A stretch of 64,000 nucleotides of DNA. Origin: Ceratopteris richardii (taxonomy: Eukaryota; Streptophyta; Polypodiopsida; Polypodiales; Pteridaceae). The first letter of the stretch is position 1; each line of letters opens with the position of its first letter. The DNA lies in assembly GCA_020310875.1 (NCBI GenBank), contig CM035420.1, forward strand, positions 184,313,380-184,377,379, in the 5' to 3' direction. Below, in pieces: positions 19,477-30,710 of this stretch. The translations under genes were made by a program, and so were the position numbers. Below the pieces are notes generated by a model. The model saw nothing but the letters and a program-made list of their open reading frames with translations. It ran no database searches and was not told where the DNA came from.

Positions 19477-20185
19477 CATAAGTGATATCCATAGAAGCAT
19501 ACATGGTGTGTATGTGCTCAATATATGTAGTAAAATGACACTAAAAGTCTGAATGCACAGCTCAAAAACTAGCCAACAACACCTGCAAGTGTCTATCAAC
19601 TCTGATGTTTTAGGCTCAAAAACTTGCATAAATTTTACGAGAAACCTATAGTTTTACGAGTGTGGCTAAAAACGCAGCCCCAAAATTTGATATTTATTGT
19701 TGTAGAAGTACAAAGAACACTCTTCTTGATGTTCTTGGACCTATGTGAAGAGAACTATGTGTGAAAGTACTCCAAAATGACTCCAAAAGACACCCCAAAG
19801 ATGCTTCAAAAACAGGCTTTGAAAGCAAAGAATGAAGCTTTGAGAGACCAAAACATGTTCAAAGTAATGTTAACTTTAGTCTTTCCCCTTCTTCAGACAC
19901 GACAAGAGTGTAGCTTAGTGGTAAGAGATTGCCAGGGTTAAGCGAGCTCCGAGGGGAACAATACTGGGATGGGTGACCTCCCGGGAAGTACCGAGAACCT
20001 CTATCTTCCTTGATCGTTGAGGTCCTCCCCCGCATGCAGCCAAGGCACCAATGATGACTTTGGCGACTCAATGACAAGATATGCCAAGGTCTATGCCTTG
20101 GTCGTCGCCTTAGTCATAAGCATTGGGTGGGTGGGCGGGTGCTCGCTTCACTCGCACAAAAGGAACAAACCTTTTGTGTTGAAAT
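19477..20185 (-). other. Leader of element 2, LTR-proximal part
   Basis: Non-coding DNA between the right side of X and the primer site of element 2. It holds the 5S-like segment on the opposite strand. No gene is seen. The total leader would be about 1.16 kb, long for a copia, so part of it may be another insertion. Confidence 0.5.
19911..19995 (+). repeat. 5S rRNA-like segment joined to a tRNA-type A-box
   Basis: From about 19935 the plus strand matches the 3' internal control region of plant 5S rRNA: GGTTAAGCGAGCT (5S A-box region), then AATACTGGGATGGGTGACC (intermediate element and C-box), then TCCCGGGAAGT. The first 70 bases of 5S are absent. Immediately upstream, TAGCTTAGTGGTAAG (19911-19925) fits a tRNA A-box. 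It may be a relic of a Cassandra-type TRIM LTR or of a 5S/tRNA-derived SINE. It is not a functional 5S gene. Confidence 0.75.
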
Positions 20186-20197
20186 GCTTTGATACTA
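20186..20197 (-). other. Primer-binding site of element 2
   Basis: Minus strand TAGTATCAAAGC, two changes from the initiator methionine tRNA complement, one base from the LTR at 20199. Confidence 0.75.
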
Positions 20198-20198
20198 G

Positions 20199-20496
20199 TG
20201 AAGTATTTTGATGGTGATGCACCACCATGCACTCTCCTTCTCAAGAGCTCCACGAAGATATCCTCGGAGTAGAAAACCAAGCTTCTTGGCCTGCACACGA
20301 TACTACGCACAAAGGTTGTCGAATACACAGAAAAACACAGTACGCAGGGAGCATGAACACAGACTTCTTAGGTGTTACAAATGCGGTTGAACTTACAGTC
20401 TATGATTGACTAGGCCACTATATGTTTTATTAAAGAACATATACAAAGAAGTGTCCAGTGGCCATTTGGCCTTTCACATGGACACTAACGATAACA
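20199..20496 (-). repeat. 5' LTR of element 2
   Basis: 298 bp direct repeat of 5788-6084, followed by the target duplication TATGC (20497-20501). By itself it would look like a solo LTR; the shared flank ties it to the copy 14 kb away. Confidence 0.88.
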
Positions 20497-20772
20497 TATG
20501 CATGTGTGTGTATATGTGTGTATGTATATGTGCAAGTATCTATATGTGTATGTGTGTGTATTTGTATGTGTGTATAGTGTGTATATATGTGTGCATATAT
20601 GTGCATATGTGTGTATGTATGTGCATGTGTGTGTATGCATTTGTCTATGTATGTATGCATATGCATGTGAGTGTATTTGTGTGTATATGTGTGTGTATGT
20701 ATATGTGCAAGTATCTATATGTGTATGTGTACATGTATATGTGTATGTCTTTGTACGCATATGTGTGCATTT
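20497..20772. repeat. TG-rich microsatellite, right part
   Basis: About 275 bp of the same TG/TATG/CATG tract as at 4771-5787. It is bordered on the right by the LTR of element A. The long open frames over it are low-complexity artefacts. Confidence 0.93.
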
Positions 20773-21003
20773 TGTTGATATACTTAGGTAGTGATGTGTG
20801 TGAACACTTTAGGACTTCCGGGGCATTTTTTTCCCTCTTTAGGAGGTTTTTTTCCCCCAGCTTGTATATACGCCTATTGCCCTAACCGGCTACTTATCTT
20901 TGCAGATTCTAATGGTAATACATTCAATATTGTGTGTTGTGCTCCAAGCTTCTTGTTCTTCCTTGTGTTGTTCGCGTGCTTCTGCAGACATCTAACTCCA
21001 ACA
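20773..21003 (+). repeat. 5' LTR of element A
   Basis: 231 bp from TGTTGATATA to CTCCAACA, the same length as the LTR of E (40316-40546), of which it is the reverse complement with scattered differences. It starts two or three bases after the microsatellite. Confidence 0.92.
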
Positions 21004-21005
21004 AT

Positions 21006-21017
21006 TGGTATCAGAGC
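21006..21017 (+). other. Primer-binding site of element A
   Basis: TGGTATCAGAGC, perfect match to the initiator methionine tRNA complement, two bases inside the LTR. Confidence 0.93.
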
Positions 21018-21355
21018 AGGTCGCACCTTCATCTAGGGTGTCGTCGACACCTCTCCGATGTAGTCTCAGAATTGCACGAAATTTGGTGAGCATACAAAGA
21101 GTGTTTCAAAGATGAAAACAACTTCTCTATGTGGTGCCGAGATCATGATCTAAGCCCGTTTCGGCCTCCGAATGCCTATCGTAGTGCTTGTGTAGGCTAT
21201 TCATCTTTTTGTGCCTAAGATATATACCAATTTTGGTTTGCCATTATAAGTGCCTTGAAGTCTGCTATAGGTCTAGCAAAACTCGTTTGGGTAGTTTTGT
21301 TCAACTTTTTCAAATACAATCATTTTTCTGCATCAAGGTATTTTAGTCAGTGGCC

Positions 21356-22300
21356 ATGGCTGAAAGCAGATGTATTATGTATGTTGGCTATTGAGGATAA
21401 GTTGGATGGTACCAATTATCCATTGTGGGTTTATATGATGCATCATGTATTGGTCGCAAAAGGACTATGGAATATTGTGCAGGGTGTTGAAAGACGTCCT
21501 CTTACACCTGCGAATATAGGTACTGCAAATACAGGTACTGAAGCTAATGTAGATGGTGTCGAAGATGGTGATATTTTGTAGATTCTTGTACGTGCTGCTA
21601 TTTCTATTGCACCTACTATAGAGCAAATTCGTTGGGATGGTAGAGATGCTCATGCATATGCATTGATAGCTTTGTTTGTCAAATGTGCCATTATTCCTCA
21701 CATTCGCTCTTATAAAATGGTTAAGGATGCTTAGGATACACTACCACATTGTACCAGGCTAGGAATGAGGCTCGTGTTGCTTACCTCCAAAAATAGTTGG
21801 AGAGTGAGCACATGAATGAAGGTGATTCTATGGATAGTTTTTTGACAAAGATCAAGTATTTGAAGGAACAATTGATTTTTGTTGATGGAGTCCTTCTTGT
21901 GAGTTAGCTTGAAGGAAATCCAAATGCCTTAACATTTGAAGAGTTAGTTTCTGTTATGTTGCAGGAAGATCAGTCTAGGCAGAACATGTCTATCATGCAT
22001 GTTGCAGATCAAGCTTTCCTGGCTAGTCAGGTTCTGCATCAAAGAAGGAAGACAAAGATGAGAAGAAATCAGAGAAACAAAATTTTTTTTGCAAATACTG
22101 TAAAGCAAATGATCATGTCATTAAGAGTTTTTCAAAACTGGCTGCTAAAGAGACAAAGAAGAAAGAGGCCGAAATGGTTGTTGCAGAGGCCTCTACACCG
22201 AAAACAGAGTCTGCTAATCTTATGCAGGATGAAGAATGGGTGTTTACTACTGTTTGCAGTTTTGACCCATCTTCTCATGAGCAATGCATGTCTACAGTAG
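21356..22300 (+). pseudogene. Gag of element A, frameshifted
   Basis: The gag start ATGGCTGAAAGC lies at 21356, the same context as in E. A small deletion a few codons later shifts the frame, after which EDKLDGTNYPLWVYMMHHVLVAKGLWNIV is readable. Further stops and frame changes follow (21583, 21730-21960). A degraded zinc-knuckle region is near 22080-22140. Gag would form the cytoplasmic particle. Confidence 0.85.
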
Positions 22301-23630
22301 ACTGAGATGTTTGGTACTTTGATAATGGGGCGACCAAACATATTGCCTCGCAGTGCAGTTTCTTCTCTTCACTTAAGCCTACCCCTACAGGGAATACTAT
22401 TACATGCACAAACAACTCCTCTTATCCTATTATGGGAGTTGGTAAGATCATTCTGACTACTACTGATGGTAGTTCTTTCACTTTGTTAGATGCTTTATTT
22501 GTGTCATGGATCAAGAAGAATCTGTTATCAGTTTCGACTTTATCCAAGATTGGATTGGTTGTGAAATTTGTTGATGACAAGTGTACAATTCATGATCTGT
22601 CAAATGGTGATGTGATTATTGCTTCTAGCATTTTATATCGTGGGCTATATAAGCTCATAGACTATGAAAGATCTATGAATGATTCAGCATGTGCAGTACA
22701 TGATTCTCAGGCTATGTCAGATGCAAAGCTTTGGCATGCACGCTTTGGTCATCTGAATTTTGCTAGTTTGCTATGCCTGCAGAAACATGATATGGTGTCC
22801 TCTTTGCCCAAACTTGAGGCACCCAAAAAATATGTCTGTGAAGGATGTATTTTGGGCAGAATGCAACATTCCTCCTTTCCAAAAGATGATTCAGTTCATG
22901 CTACTCAGAAATTGCAGCTTGTACATAGTGATGTTTGTGGTCTATGAAGACACCTTCTTTTGGAAACTATCTTTACTTTGTGACTTTCATCGATGATTTT
23001 TGCACGCATGCATGGGTATATCCATTGAAGGAAAAGTCCGAAGTGTTTGTGCTTCAAACAGTTTTTGGTTTTGGCTGAAAATCTATTAGCATGTAAAATG
23101 GGCACCCTCCGTTCTGATCGGGGGGGGGGAGGGGATATATGTCTTTTGATTTTTATGCATTTCTGGCTAAACATGGGATAAAACATCAGTGTATAGTGCC
23201 GTATAAACCTCAACAGAATGGATTTGCTAAACAGAAGAACAGATCACTCATGGAGATGGTGAGGTGTATGGTGAAGAGTCAGGATTTACCACATAGTTTC
23301 TGGCTTGAGGCTGTCATGTGTGCAACATATGTACTTAACAGGTGTCCACGAAAGCACTACAGTCTATCACTCCATATGAGGCTTGGCATGGTCCCAAGCC
23401 ATTTGTTGCTCATCTGGTGTTTTTGGTTGTCTGGCACATGCATTGGTGCGTGAACAACATCGTAGGAAATTGGATGATAAAGTAGTAAAATGTATTTTTG
23501 TTGGGCACAGTTCTGAAAGCAAAGGCTATCGTGTGTATCATCCACATACTAAATGCATTTTGGTTAGCTGTGCTATTGTTTTTGTGGAAGATGCTATTCA
23601 ACCTTTACTTTCATGTACAAAGGCATCTCT
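22301..23630 (+). pseudogene. Protease and integrase of element A
   Basis: Protease motif VWYFDNGATKH near 22310 has Asn in place of the Ser of DSGA. A 171-residue open stretch (22432-22947) covers the end of protease and the HHCC domain (LWHARFGHLNF, CEGCILGRM). The DDE core continues across frame changes with HSDVCG, SDR next to a run of ten G (23119-23128) that shifts the frame, and NGFAKQKNRS in which the catalytic Glu of the NGVAERKNRT motif is Lys. The integrase would be inactive. Confidence 0.88.
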
Positions 23631-24320
23631 TCCAAAAACATGTATGATACTTTGGTGCCTCTTTTTACAAGTGGACAGTCTAGTGCTAGTCCTAATGAGA
23701 CAACTTCTCAGTGGCAATAAGGCCATTGGCACTAAGTGGGTATATAAACTAAAGCATAAACCTGATGGAACAGTTGACAGGTATAAGGCTAGGCTTGTTG
23801 CAAAGGGTTATGCGCAGGAAAGAGGCATTGATTTTGATGGAACCTTTGCACCTACTTGCCGAATGACTACTGTTCATAGCATCTGTGCATTCACAGCTCA
23901 TCTGGTTGGAATGTACATCAGTTGGACATTAAAATAACATTTTTGAATGGTGACTTGCATGAAGAAGTGTATGTTCTTCAGCCCTGTGGCTTTGTGCAGA
24001 AAGGGCATGAAAATCAGGTGTGCAGGTTAAAGAAGACATTATATGGTTTAAAGCAAGCACCATGTGCTTGGTATGAAAAGATACATGCATATCTGATTGC
24101 ACATGGTTTTGAGAACATTTCGATTGAAAGCACCTTATATGTTAAGCATGATAATGATGTGCTTCTGATCATTGTGGTGTATGTTGAAGACATGCTGCTC
24201 ACTGGTCCTCATGAGAAGCATATTGCTGATTTCAAGGCTGATTTCTATGGCTCATTTGAGATGTCTGATTTGGGGCATTTGCATCATTAATTGGGCATTC
24301 AGTTTATGGAGGTTGATGGT
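23631..24320 (+). pseudogene. Reverse transcriptase of element A, first part
   Basis: RVT_2 motifs AIGTKWVYKLKHKPDG, YKARLVAKGYAQERGIDF, DIKITFLNGDLHEEVY, LYGLKQAPCAWYEKI are readable over two frames. The catalytic box reads VVYVEDMLLTG: the second Asp of YVDD is Glu. After DLGHLHH comes a stop and then the insertion point of B at 24320. Confidence 0.9.
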
Positions 24321-25332
24321 TGTTGTAGACCTCTAAATCTCCAAAGGCTTGATCTATACTGATTTAAGATCACCTCTATATTAGTTATGGATCAAACTTT
24401 ACACAAATGTTATCTTCATTTACCAAAACTTTCAACTATCACTTCTCTGAGTGAAAATCTTCATTCTTCAATAGTCTGCTTCAATGATTGACTTCATTAC
24501 CTGCACATATCTTTAGATTTCTTCAAACCAATGATGCACATATCTCCACACTACCTTTGCGCAATCATATCAACCATTAGTCCTTCAAAAGAATCATCAA
24601 AACTTTAATTCGATCCTTAAGATCAAAAGTATGTTAGAAACTGTTTTCCTGAACAAGCGACTTTGACATAGGTAACTTCTAAGGTTGATTTCTCACAGCA
24701 CAGATCCCATTTTGCTAAATGCTTTTAGCCATAGCTTCCTTACCTTCTAACTTAGATTTTGAATGCTCATTCATCAAAAACTTTACATTGTGCACTGAGA
24801 TCTAAGCAAAACATTGACACGAAAAAATGTGCAACTCTGAGAGGTCTATCTGCAGACTTTACATACACATGTTCCTATTGATCATACTCACTGCATGAAA
24901 AGAATTAGACCATGAAACTTTGAACATAGCTTCATTAGCTTCTAGATTAGATGTGTACAAAAGGATTTCTGATCCACATGATCAGACTGAGAGAAATCTA
25001 CGAAATACTCGTCGCTATTTTCTGAAGATGATTCTCTTCTCATCTATGTCTATGACACTTGTCTTCTAATGACTCTCTCATGTATATCTTTACATCATTG
25101 ACTTATATACATATGATTCTAGACTTATCCCATGTCTATTACATTACTCCTTATCATCCTAAGGATTACCTATATTCATAGTACAAGAATTTCCACTTGT
25201 AATGTACATATGTATACAAGCTATCATTCTGAAATCTCTTCACTTTCTCAAATGACTTCTTGAACTTCAACCTGATCATTGGCATGCTTCAAGCTCTTTG
25301 TAATCATCAATTTGTGATTTTTTGTTCCAACA
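24321..25332 (-). repeat. 3' LTR of element B
   Basis: 1,012 bp from TGTTGTAGACC to GTTCCAACA; direct repeat of 29712-30710. Confidence 0.96.
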
Positions 25333-26489
25333 GCTCCCCCGCAATCACTAATTGTGATTATTCCATTCTTCTTTACTCCTGCCATCTCTTTGAACCTCTG
25401 TAGCTTAGGTCCATCCAAGCTTTTTGTCAACATATCTGCAACTTGTTCTTTTGTTGGAGTATACAACACTTCAAGCTCTTTATCAAATACCTTTTCCCTC
25501 AAGAAATGATACTGAATCTCTATATGCTTAGTCCTGGCATGAAAAACAGGGTTAGCTACCAAATATAATGAACTCATATTGTCTCAAAAAATAATTGGAG
25601 TACTCTGATAAGTTCCAAAACTCTTCAACAAAGTCTTTAACCATACCACTTCTTTTGCATCCTCTACCATTCCTTTATAGTCAGCTTCTGTGGATGACAA
25701 AGCAACTGTATGTTGCCTCTTTGAGCACCAAGAAACTAATTTATCTCCAATATAACAGAGATACCCATGAGTAGAACTTCTATCATCTGAATCACCTGCC
25801 CACTCTGCATCACTAAACACTTTGATTCTTGTATCAGAAGTAAATCCATAATACAAACCTTCACTTAGGGTTCCTTTGATATATCTGAGTACCCTTTGAG
25901 CTGCAATCCAATGAGTCTTCTTTGGACAATGCATAAATTGTGATAACACACCTATTGCATATGATAGATCTGGCCTTGTCAAGGTAGCATAGATTAGACT
26001 ACCTACCAAACTCTGATATTTCTTCATATCATTGAATTCTTCACCTCCATATCTGCTCAACTTATGATTTACCTCCAATGGTGTGGTTGAAGGCTTGCAA
26101 TCCTCCATGTTGAACTTGACCAGAAGATTCTTCAAGTATATCTCTTGTGTAACATATACTCCATGTTGAGTATACACAATCTGCATTCCTAAGAAATAAG
26201 ATAAGTTCTCCAAATCACTTATCTTAAACTCTTTCTCTATTTGTTTCTTAAGCTCTTTGATTCCTTGAGTATCTGTACCTGTGAAAATAATATCATCAAC
26301 ATAAATACACATGTATATGTATCCATTTTCACTTGCCTTCACTAGCAAACTACTATTTGCCTTTGATGCTTGAAATCCACATTCATTCAAGAACTTAACA
26401 AGCCTGTAATTCCATGCTCTTGGGGCCTGCTTCAAACCATACAAAGATCTCTTGAGTTTACACACATAATCTGATTCATTTGAATCCAT
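25248..26489 (-). pseudogene. Reverse transcriptase and RNase H of element B
   Basis: Two in-frame open stretches (25584-26489 and 25248-25577) separated by a single stop. They contain KLKRSLYGLKQAPRAW, the intact catalytic CIYVDDIIFTG, LSYFLGMQIVYTQHGVYV, and RNase H with VFSDAEWAGDSDDRSSTHGY, ALSSTEADYKG and RTKHIEIQYHFLRE. The frame ends inside the 3' LTR. One more stop at 26501 separates it from the RT N-terminus. The enzyme would act in the element's particle. Confidence 0.94.
25333..25341 (-). other. Polypurine tract of element B
   Basis: Minus strand GGGGGAGC next to the LTR end, marking the plus-strand primer position. Confidence 0.8.
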
Positions 26490-26501
26490 GAAGCCTTCTG
26501 G

Positions 26502-27104
26502 TTACTCCATGTACACTTCATCTGCAATGTATCCATTCAGGAATGCATTCTTCACATCTAATTGTGATAACTTCCATCCTTTACAAGCAGCAATAGCAAT
26601 CAATGATCTAATTGTAGACATCTTAGCAACAGGACTAAAGATTTCATCATAATCTACCCCATAAGTTTGGGCATAACCTTTAACCACAAGTCTAGCCTTG
26701 TATCTAGACACTTTTCCATCTGCAAACCTTTTTGTTTTATATACCCACTTACATCCAATGACCTTCTGATTCTTTGGTCTTGGCACCAACTCCCATGTTT
26801 CATTTTCAAGTAGAGCATCATACTCTTCTTGCATTCCCTTCTCCCAATTCTGTTTACCTTTAGCTTCTTCATATGTGATTGGATCCTCTTCTGTCTTCAC
26901 AATGTAAGCATAATCTTTTGTTGTTAGGAAAGATGTATCACAGCTATACCTGATAGGTTCTTTTCTTTCTCTCAAGGATCTTCTGACCTCTGCACTTCTT
27001 GAAGTCTCAGCCACATTTGATTCTGGATCAAATCTTGGCCCATCTTCAACATTGTCCTGCAATTTACTTTTATAATCAACATCATCAATATCTTCTTCAT
27101 ACAC
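26502..27104 (-). pseudogene. Integrase C-terminal tail and RT N-terminus of element B
   Basis: A 200-residue frame: acidic linker, then RSLRERKEPIRY, WELVPRPKNQKVIGCKWVYKTKR, YKARLVVKGYAQTYGVDYDEIFSPVAKM and LDVKNAFLNGYI. It ends at a TAA in the conserved EVYMEQPEG position. It is in a different frame from the integrase upstream, so a frameshift lies near 27105. Confidence 0.93.
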
Positions 27105-27106
27105 AC

Positions 27107-28777
27107 TTACTTTTGTCTTCCCTTTCCTTTGTATTTTTTAACATCTGCATAATCATTTGTTGACCCTGTATACCATGTACTTTGCTCATCAAATGTAACA
27201 TTTTTGGTAACAAGAAATTGCTTTGTGGATGGACTCCACAATCTGTAACCCATCTGTCTATCATCATACCCAATAAACACATACCTCTCTGATTTGGGTT
27301 CTAGCTTATGTCTCAATTGTGAAGGAACATAAGCATATGCTAAACATCCAAATACCTTACAATGATCAAGAGTAGGTCTCTTACCCCACCATGCTTCATA
27401 AGGTGTTCTTCCATTCAAAGCTTTACATGGTAACCTATTCACAAGGTATGTTGCAGTGTTGATAGCTTCTGCCCATAAGTAATTTGGACAATTCTTTTCT
27501 TTCATCATTGCTCTTGCAAACTCTACAAGAGTTCTATTTCTTCTTTCTGCAACTCCATTTTGTTGAGGAGAGTACCTGCAAGTTACTTTTCTTTTTATAC
27601 CTGCATTCCACAAATAATCATCAAACTCTTTAGAGAAATACTCTCCCCCTCCATCTGATCTCAACCTCTTGAGCTTTTGTCCTGTAATCATTTCTGCATA
27701 AGCATGATAATGCTTGAATGTCTTGAACACTTCTGATTTGTCCTTGATTGCATATAAAGTTCATCTGGTTGCATCATCAACAAACAACACATAATGGATC
27801 ATGCTATAGTCCCTTGAAGGACCCCACACATCTGTATGAACCAATTCAAACATATTTGAATACTTGTACCCTGATTTATTGTATGAACTTTTGTGTGCTT
27901 TACCTAATTGATAAGCTTCACACTTGTACACCATGTGTTGCCCTTCAATATTTGGCAAACCGAGAACCACATCATTCTTTGACATGTGCTTTATGGCTCT
28001 CTCATTGAAATGACCTAGCCTTTTATGCCATAGGTCTAATTAAGACATCTTTTGACTTCCATAAGTAAATAAAGCATGTCTCACATTACCTTTGACTTTG
28101 AGAGTAAACAACCTTCCTTCCTTTTTACCTGCAATGATATTTCTATATCCCTGATTTGGATCTTGCACATAAACACCATCATTTGTGAATTTGACTTCAT
28201 ATCCCTTCTCCAAAATTTGCCCTACACTTATCAAGTTTTTAGGAATACTAGGAAGATGAAGTACCTTGCTCAAGAGTATACTTCCACTCTTTGTCTTTAC
28301 TGATCCAATGCTCTCCACTTTATGCTTGGTGTTATCACCTGTTTGAACTGTATGTCCATTCACCTTTGCTTCCATATCAGTCATCAATGATATATTGCCA
28401 CTCAGATGATTGCTACATTCTGAGTCAATATAGAACACCCTTTGGTCTTCTCCTACTGCTTCATGAGTTGCATTCAAGATGAGAGTCATGTCATCCTTCT
28501 GATCTGATGCATAATTATAATAATTGTTGTTGTATGACTGGGATTGAAAACTTCTTCCACCTCCTCTAGCATATGATGTCCTACCACCTCTTCCTCTGAA
28601 GTTGCCTCTTTGGTTTCTGCCTCCTCTACCTCTTTGATTGAAGCTCTGGTTATTACTTTCACCATTTTGATTGTTATACCAACAATCATTTGCCAAATGA
28701 TTGGTTCTTCCACAAAACCAACAAGCCTTAGTATTGTCTTTGTTCTTACCTCCTCTTCCTTTACCTCTGAAGTTCAT
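27107..28777 (-). pseudogene. Zinc knuckle, protease and integrase of element B
   Basis: One frame with stops near 28040 and in 27731-27760. The first part has the zinc knuckle CWFCGRTNHLANDC (CX2CX4HX4C) and a Gly/Arg/Asn-rich RGG-like tract. The protease motif reads FYIDSECSNHLSGN, Glu replacing the Gly of DSG. Then come the HHCC region and the DDE core: HTDVWGPSRD, LRSDGGGEYF and NGVAERRNRT, all acids present, followed by VFGCLAYAYVPSQLRHKL. Confidence 0.94.
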
Positions 28778-29481
28778 CTTTCCTTTTGTAAAGTTAGCTT
28801 GACTTGAAGTTCCTTCATCATCAGTTGACTGCTTCCCTTTGCCATTCTTTTTCTTGTCCTTGCACTCCTATCATTGTCTCCTTTAATGTCCTTCTCAAAA
28901 GTTAGCATGTGTCCTAACAATTGATTAAGATCAGGAGTAAAGTGATCTAATGACAATTCTATGGACAATATGAAAGGCTTCCACTTCTCATCTCCTCTCA
29001 GACCTGTAAGTATTTGCCTTACCAACTTATCCTCTTCAATGTCTTCATCTACTGCCCCCAAGCTATCTGCAATATCCTTCATCCTTCCCACATAATCAGA
29101 AATTGATTGTGAACTCTTCTTCTTGAAAGTTGTGAATTCTGCCCATAATGAGGACTTCCTTGACTTGGTTGTGTTTTGGAAATGCTCTTCCAAAGCATTC
29201 CACACATTTGTTTCACTTTCTAATCCTCTGATGTGAGGTAGAAGATAATCATTTACAACCATGTGAATGATGCTCCTAGCTTGAGCATCCTTTCTCATCC
29301 AATTCTTCAAACTTGCAAGTTCCTCCCTAGTTGGAACACTAGGATCTTCAAACTCTAGCTTTTCTTCTTCTCCTGTAATGAATGCCATCAAATCTTTGCT
29401 CATGAGGTGTGCCTCCATCCTCATGGACGAAACTGGATAGTTCTCCCTATCTAGCTTATCAATCTGCAAGCTTTCTCCCAT
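28774..29481 (-). pseudogene. Gag of element B
   Basis: A 235-residue frame starting MGESLQIDKLDRENYPVSSMRMEAHL. It contains the UBN2-type gag pattern (WRKDAQARSIIHMVV-like MRKDAQARS, PHIRGLESETNVWNALEEHF, LWAEFTTFKKKSSQSISDYVGRM, LTGLRGDEKWKPF). It is offset by one frame from the zinc-knuckle frame, overlapping by a few bases. Start chosen because it is the first Met after the leader and matches family usage. Confidence 0.93.
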
Positions 29482-29698
29482 CTTTGATCTTCTGTGTCTG
29501 CAATTACTATGATTTATGATAATAGAGTGTACCTTTGATATGAAGCTTTAATCCTTCTTGATCCTTTGAACTCGTGCTTTGTACTTCTGCATGTTATCTC
29601 CAAGAATTTGGCTTTGTCCACCTTCAATTAGAAGGAACTTCAATATCTTCAACAATCGGGACTTCCAATGCCTTTACTTCACTTGTATTGCACCTTCA

Positions 29699-29710
29699 GC
29701 TCTGATACCA
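29699..29710 (-). other. Primer-binding site of element B
   Basis: Minus strand TGGTATCAGAGC, perfect initiator tRNA match, one base from the LTR at 29712. Confidence 0.94.
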
Positions 29711-29711
29711 T

Positions 29712-30710
29712 TGTTGGAGACCTCTAAATCTCCAAAGGTTTGATCTATACTGATTTAAGATCACCTCTATATTAGTTATGGATCAAACTTTACACAAATG
29801 TTATCTTCATTTACCAAACTTTCAACTATCACTTCTCTGAGTGAAAATCTTCATTCTTCAATAGTCTGCTTCAATGATTGACTTCATTACCTGCCCATAT
29901 CTTCAAATTTCTTCAAACCAATGATGCACATATCTCCACACTACCTTTGCGCAATCATATCAACCATTAGTCCTTCAAAAGAATCATTAAAACTTTAATT
30001 TGATCCTTAAGATCAAAAGTATATCAGAAACTATTTTCTTTGACATAGGTAACTTCTAAGGTTGATTTCTCACACCACAGATCCCGTTTTGCTAAATGCT
30101 TTTAGCCATAGCTTCCTTACCTTCTAACTTAGATTTTGAATGCTCAATCATCAAAAACTTTACACTGTGCATTGAGATCTAAGCAAAACATTGACACGAA
30201 AAAATGCATGACTCTGAGAGGTCTATCTGCAGACTTTACATACACATGTTCCTATTGATCATACTCACAACATGACAAGAATTAGACCATGAAACTTTGA
30301 ACATAGCTTCATTAGCTTCTAAATTAGATGTGTACAAAAGGATTTCTGATCCACGTGATCAGAGTGAGAGAAATCTACAAAATACTCGTCGCTATTTTCT
30401 GAAGATGACTCTCTTCTCATCTATCTCTATGACACTTGTCTTCTAATGACTCTCTCATGTATATATTTACATAATTGACTTATATACATATGATTCTAGA
30501 CTTATCCCGCGTCTATTACATTACTCCTTATCATCCTAAGGATTACCTATATTCACAGTACAGGAATTTCCACTTGTAATGTACATATGTATACAAGCTA
30601 TCATTCTGAAATCTCTTCACTTTCTCAAATGACTTCTTAAACTTCAACTTGATCATTGACATGCTTCAAGCTCTTTGTAATCATAAATTTGTGATTGTTT
30701 TGTTCCAACA
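29712..30710 (-). repeat. 5' LTR of element B
   Basis: 999 bp from TGTTGGAGACC to GTTCCAACA; direct repeat of 24321-25332, then ATGGT. Confidence 0.96.

Larger units (their letters stand above)
5788..20496 (-). mobile_element. Element 2: Ty1/copia, complete outline, split by element X
   Basis: LTRs at 5788-6084 and 20199-20496 are direct repeats of 297-298 bp with TG...CA ends. TATGC lies immediately outside both (5783-5787 and 20497-20501), a clean 5-bp target duplication in the microsatellite. The interior on the minus strand has a primer site at 20186, a long leader (19477-20185 plus 9243-9697), gag, protease, integrase and RNase H. The leader is interrupted by X at 9698-19471. Nearly all of RT is deleted. 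The LTRs differ at roughly one base in ten by eye, so this is among the older insertions here. Confidence 0.88.
24321..30710 (-). mobile_element. Element B: complete Ty1/copia nested in A
   Basis: A 6,390-bp minus-strand element with LTRs 24321-25332 and 29712-30710, polypurine tract next to the left LTR, a perfect primer site next to the right LTR, and duplication ATGGT at 24316-24320 and 30711-30715. All domains gag, zinc knuckle, protease, integrase, RT and RNase H are present. Two frameshifts and a few stops break the polyprotein. The LTRs differ by a few per cent by eye, including one 13-bp deletion in the right copy, so it is the youngest full-length insertion in the window. Confidence 0.97.

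Noticed and set aside
19911-19995. Possible functional 5S rRNA gene
   Set aside because: Only the 3' half of 5S is present and it carries several changes; no T-run terminator at the right distance.
20406-20885. 159-residue frame with CVYMCVCI-type repeats
   Set aside because: Same microsatellite artefact as at 4771; runs from an LTR through the tract into another LTR.
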